Shown here piece by piece: positions 6,131 through 8,881 of a stretch of 8,881 nt of DNA. Made by a program: the position numbers and the translations under genes. The DNA is from an uncultured Asticcacaulis sp. (GTDB lineage: Bacteria > Pseudomonadota > Alphaproteobacteria > Caulobacterales > Caulobacteraceae), in contig CAMLPZ010000173.1 in NCBI GenBank assembly GCA_946482045.1, forward strand, positions 1 through 8,881, written 5' to 3'. Every line of letters starts with the position of its first letter. Positions within the stretch are counted from its first letter, which is position 1. The notes under the pieces are model-generated. The model saw only the letters and a program-made list of their open reading frames with translations. It searched no databases and was not told the DNA's origin.

Positions 6131-7099
6131 TTAGAGTCCTATGCTATCCCCAAGGGCCAGGACTTCGGAGACGCATCGGCGCCCGTCCACCCGGTCTATC
6201 TGGACCACGATATCGACCATCGACTTCACCAGCACATAGGCATTGGCATAGTCGAGGTTGGCCGCGCCCTGCAGGATCATGATCGCCAGTTGCCTCAGGG
6301 CGCCTTCCGCACTGTCGGCATGGACGGTCGTAATCGAGCCCGGATGCCCCGTATTGATGGCCCGCAGGAAGGTATAGGCTTCGGCGCCGCGCAGTTCTCC
6401 AAGAAGTATCCGGTCCGGCCGCATGCGCAGGGCCGCCTCCAGCAGGTCGTTCGGCGTTACGTTCGCCTCACCCTGCCCTCCGCGGGCGGCGATCAATTGG
6501 ACCCGGTTGGCATGACCGGGCCGCAGTTCCGCCGCATCTTCGATCGTGATCAACCGTTCCGATAGCGGAATTTCGGCCAGCAATGAATTAAGCAGTGTCG
6601 TCTTGCCGCTCGATGTGCCTCCGGAAATAACAATATTACGCTTTTGCCGGACGGCGTCGGCCAGATACGCCGCCAATTCGCCCGTCGGAGCTGGCGTGCT
6701 ATGGCGGCTACGTACCGACTCCAGCGAATAGGCGGACAGGGGCATCACTGCCGCGCGATGGCGGCGGATGGCCATGGCGATGTGGGTTTGCGTCGCCGGC
6801 GGCATGACGATCTGGATGCGCGCGCCGTCCGGAAGGCTGGCGCTGAGCAGCGGATGCGCCCGGCTCAGCCCCTGGTGCGAAAAGACGGCGACCTGACGGG
6901 CCAGGCGCTGCAGGTAATCACTGTCAAGTACAGGCAGGGACAGGCGTGCAATATCGCCTCCCAGCCGCTCCCGCCAGATCTCGCCAGGCCGGTTGATATA
7001 TATATCGGTCGTCTCCGCATCGGCCAGCAGCGGCCGAAGCGGCTCGAGATAGTGACTGAGATAGTCGCCGGGGTAATCGGTGGTCACCTGGCCGGTCAT
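6131..7099 (-). CDS. virB11: VirB11-family type IV secretion ATPase
   Basis: 322 aa, within the normal range of about 310-360. The start is the ATG at 7099: it overlaps the virB10 stop as ATGA, and the longer frame upstream only reads through virB10. The N-terminal domain covers about residues 1-135. The C-terminal RecA-like domain has the Walker A motif GGTSSGKTT (160-168), the Asp box TIEDAAEL (185-192), the Walker B region RMRPDRILLGELRG (226-239) and the His box GHPGSITTVHA (251-261). All are intact, so an active ATPase is expected. In T4SSs, VirB11 forms a cytoplasmic hexamer at the inner membrane that drives pilus assembly and substrate transfer together with VirB4 and VirD4. It is the last gene of the visible operon; no strong Shine-Dalgarno sequence precedes the ATG, so it relies on coupling to virB10. 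Confidence 0.96.
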   Translation of the reverse strand: MTGQVTTDYPGDYLSHYLEPLRPLLADAETTDIYINRPGEIWRERLGGDIARLSLPVLDSDYLQRLARQVAVFSHQGLSRAHPLLSASLPDGARIQIVMPPATQTHIAMAIRRHRAAVMPLSAYSLESVRSRHSTPAPTGELAAYLADAVRQKRNIVISGGTSSGKTTLLNSLLAEIPLSERLITIEDAAELRPGHANRVQLIAARGGQGEANVTPNDLLEAALRMRPDRILLGELRGAEAYTFLRAINTGHPGSITTVHADSAEGALRQLAIMILQGAANLDYANAYVLVKSMVDIVVQIDRVDGRRCVSEVLALGDSIGL

Positions 7100-8097
7100 C
7101 GTCTTGGCAAGACCCCCGTGAAGTCCATGTCCCGGTTGACAAAAACCATGATCGGCGTGCCCGCCTCGACCGTGACCGTCGGCGCATTCGCGCCTTGCGG
7201 CGCGCCCGCCTGGGCGACGTTGCCCGCGGTCTGGGCGGGAACGCCCAGAACCACCGAACCGTCGCCAGGGCGCGACGCCAGGGCGACACCTACCGTAAGG
7301 ACCGTTTGAAGCGTGGCGGACCCGATGCGCGCCATCAGGTGATTGTCGACCTTGCCCGCAACCCCCGCGCCGCCCCGCAGGTCCGCTCCCGGCGCCGTCA
7401 GCTTGATGGCAACGCCATCGGGCCGGATCAGGCGTGTCCACTGGATCGCCACGCGACTCTGGTTTGCCTGCGTCGCGGCACGGATTTCACCGATCAGATG
7501 GCTGCCACGCGGGATAAGGACGCGCGTCCCGTCGAAACCGCGCGTATCGCCCGTCGTGATGGCACGCACGGCCCCGCCCTGGCTGGAATCGACCGGCGTC
7601 TCGATCGCGGCTGGAATAAGCGCCCCCTGGGGGACCAGCATGGCGCGATTGCGCATGATCACGGCGCGTGCCGGCGTGTCTTCCGGCGCCGGGGTCTCGG
7701 CCGGCGTCGCGGACGGCAGGTCGATCGTCATGACCGGCTCGGACAATCGCGGTTCGGGCGCTGGCGGTATTTGCGGCGGACCAGGGCGCTCGACATACTG
7801 GATGACCGGCGGCGGTGGCGGGCCAGGGACATAGCGAACTTCGGGGAGCGCCTGGGAGGCCGGTTCGGGCGGCGGCGGGGGAATGTCCAGTGGCGCAATA
7901 GGCGGCGGAACCGTCATGGCGGCGGGTGCGGTGCGCGGCGCCGCCTTGCGTCCACCGATATGGGCCTGGCTGGCCCAGATCACCCCTCCCCCTATTATAC
8001 AAAGGACGACAGCCACGATGACTGGTGAAGGCCCCGCTTTTGGCAGGGCCACCCGAGGGGCTGGGTCATCGCGCTCTTGCGTGCCGCTACCGGTCAT
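7096..8097 (-). CDS. virB10: VirB10/TrbI-family T4SS core-complex protein
   Basis: 333 aa from ATG 8097, which overlaps the virB9 stop as ATGA and has AAAGGGA a few bases upstream. The short cytoplasmic N-terminus (1-24) is followed by one membrane segment at about 25-43 and a proline-rich periplasmic region at about 55-140 with several runs of four or five prolines. The conserved TrbI domain runs from about 147 to the end. It includes LVPQGALIPAAIETPVDS, RVLIPRGSHLIGEI, the G-GVAGKVDNH segment (about 243-253) and the terminal GTPIMVFVNRDMDF. VirB10 spans both membranes, forms the outer-membrane core ring with VirB7 and VirB9, and senses ATP use by the secretion ATPases. The length is slightly under the 370-400 usual for family members, because the N-terminal cytoplasmic part is short. 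Confidence 0.95.
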   Translation of the reverse strand: MTGSGTQERDDPAPRVALPKAGPSPVIVAVVLCIIGGGVIWASQAHIGGRKAAPRTAPAAMTVPPPIAPLDIPPPPPEPASQALPEVRYVPGPPPPPVIQYVERPGPPQIPPAPEPRLSEPVMTIDLPSATPAETPAPEDTPARAVIMRNRAMLVPQGALIPAAIETPVDSSQGGAVRAITTGDTRGFDGTRVLIPRGSHLIGEIRAATQANQSRVAIQWTRLIRPDGVAIKLTAPGADLRGGAGVAGKVDNHLMARIGSATLQTVLTVGVALASRPGDGSVVLGVPAQTAGNVAQAGAPQGANAPTVTVEAGTPIMVFVNRDMDFTGVLPRR

Positions 8098-8795
8098 TTC
8101 CGTCCCTTTTCGATAACGCGTGTTGCCGTCGCCCTTTGATCCCCAAGCCGGAAAACGAACCGGTCGGCGACAAGGTCGATGACGTACCTGCCGTCACGCA
8201 TAGCACCGTTGATCAGGACCTCGGCCCCCCGGTCATTGACCATGAAGACAGCTGGAACCTGGCCGTCGCTGCGCCATTCCACGAAGGTCGCGGAGCCATT
8301 CTCGTACATGGACGACGGACGCAAAGACGCAGCCCCCGTGAAGCGAAAGTCCGACCTCGGCGTATCCTGGGGAGCAGGCTGGTCCAGATATACCGGATAG
8401 ACAAAACGCAATGATATCGGGGTGGTGGCGTCCGGCACCGGAATGGCGGTCAGGTCGAAATTATATTCGCGGGAATCGGTAACAACGGTAAGATTGGTGT
8501 TGGTCGCGCCCTGCATGGGCTTGATGAACAGACGGTCGGCCCTATGATTGGCCACCGCCTGCCAGACGGCGCTGTTGCCCAGCGCAACGTTTTCAATGCG
8601 TTCATCCGATGAAAACTCGACAGCCACTGCATATCCCAACGCCACGCGCAGGATGACGACCTCGTCCGGATCGTAGTCGACCGTCTGTATCCGCGGGTCC
8701 TTAAGACCTGGCGTAGGCGTAACCGACGCCCAGCCTGGAGTAGCGGCGACCGGCAAGATGGCGACCATGGCAAGGAGATGGCGGCGCGTTGTCAC
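8094..8795 (-). CDS. virB9: VirB9/TrbG/CagX-family T4SS outer-membrane core protein
   Basis: 233 aa from GTG 8795. The GTG is chosen because it overlaps the preceding stop as GTGA, has GAGG about 5 bases upstream (within 8798-8804 on the opposite strand), and gives a clean signal peptide: MTTRRHLLAMVAILPVAA, with cleavage probably after GWA at residue 23. The N-terminal domain includes DPRIQTVDYDPDEVV (33-47), SSDERIENVALGNSAVWQ (62-79) and NLTVVTDSREYNFDL (101-115). The C-terminal beta-sandwich (about 160-222) includes FVEWRSDGQVPAVFMVND and VADRFVFRLGDQ. VirB9 coats the outer part of the core complex in the periplasm and at the outer membrane. The protein has no cysteine at all, unlike Agrobacterium VirB9, which is disulfide-bonded to VirB7. 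It is shorter than the roughly 290 aa of that homologue. Confidence 0.95.
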   Translation of the reverse strand: MTTRRHLLAMVAILPVAATPGWASVTPTPGLKDPRIQTVDYDPDEVVILRVALGYAVAVEFSSDERIENVALGNSAVWQAVANHRADRLFIKPMQGATNTNLTVVTDSREYNFDLTAIPVPDATTPISLRFVYPVYLDQPAPQDTPRSDFRFTGAASLRPSSMYENGSATFVEWRSDGQVPAVFMVNDRGAEVLINGAMRDGRYVIDLVADRFVFRLGDQRATATRVIEKGRK

Positions 8796-8881
8796 GGCTC
8801 CCTCGCGGCCGATGCCTCTGAGCCGTCCTCTGCTTGCGCCGCATCGCTGGGTATATCTACCCTGAAGACCTGAACCGGCCG
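8792..8881 (-). CDS. virB8: 3' end of an upstream T4SS gene, probably virB8
   Basis: The last 29 codons of a gene that continues beyond the right edge. The frame is open to the edge and ends at TGA 8794-8792, which overlaps the virB9 GTG as GTGA. The visible end begins RPVQVFRVDIPSD and continues with an acidic, Ala-rich tail. The 'QV..RVD' pattern is compatible with the C-terminal strand of VirB8, where the family ends in a similar NP.G..V..YRVD motif. The position directly before virB9 is also where virB8 normally lies. Too little is visible to prove the family, so the symbol rests mainly on gene order. Confidence 0.6.
   Translation of the reverse strand, partial: RPVQVFRVDIPSDAAQAEDGSEASAAREP

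Noticed and set aside
6013..6282. A + strand ORF with AGAGG upstream, overlapping the virB11 3' end
   Set aside because: Most of it is the antisense reading of virB11 and turns Arg/Pro-rich there, as shadow frames do. Only 39 codons lie outside, with a very short ribosome-site spacing.
7195..8028. A 277-codon + strand frame opposite virB10
   Set aside because: Very Arg-rich shadow of virB10, whose conserved TrbI motifs and operon overlaps show which strand is coding.

Overview
The window looks like an accessory region of a high-GC alphaproteobacterial genome, or possibly a large plasmid. The VirB8/9/10/11-type genes and the YDG/MBG-repeat exoprotein resemble those I associate with Sphingomonadales and Caulobacterales. 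That placement rests on sequence impression only. The window has two blocks of opposite orientation, with a mosaic of small genes, a short mobile element and a probable gene remnant between them.

Left block, + strand (1-2809): the 3' part of a very large two-partner-secretion exoprotein gene (tpsA; YDG-type repeats, an MBG-like domain, a Ser/Gly/Asp-rich linker and a C-terminal cysteine pair). After 3 bp comes its outer-membrane transporter gene (tpsB; ShlB/FhaC/HecB family). Exactly at the tpsB stop codon lies a 260-270 bp non-coding element with 34-bp terminal inverted repeats (32/34 matching), which looks like a MITE. Then follow a doubtful 84-aa ORF with one CxxC, a 182-aa predicted lipoprotein with a DxDxDG calcium-loop-like motif, and a 451-aa lipoprotein with PQQ-type beta-propeller repeats. 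The stretch around 2810-4120 is visibly richer in A+T than its surroundings, consistent with insertion or transfer.

Middle (5622-6130): no intact gene. It holds a perfect 12-bp hairpin whose T-tract lies on the - strand, an open stretch that looks like the frameshifted 3' remnant of an unrecognised gene, and a good + strand rho-independent terminator 8 bp after that remnant's stop codon. I read this as a junction or decay zone between the two blocks.

Right block, - strand (8881-6131): the end of a type IV secretion operon in the canonical order virB8 (3' end only) - virB9 - virB10 - virB11. Every junction is a 4-bp ATGA or GTGA start/stop overlap, so the genes are tightly translationally coupled. 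The products form the outer-membrane core (VirB9/VirB10), its inner-membrane link (VirB8) and the hexameric ATPase (VirB11). VirB9 has no cysteine, so a VirB7-VirB9 disulfide of the Agrobacterium type is impossible.

Together the window encodes cell-surface and secretion functions: one type Vb system, two lipoproteins that may act in the same envelope compartment, and one T4SS. I see no sign that the two secretion systems are functionally linked. No RNA genes, CRISPR arrays or transposase genes were found.
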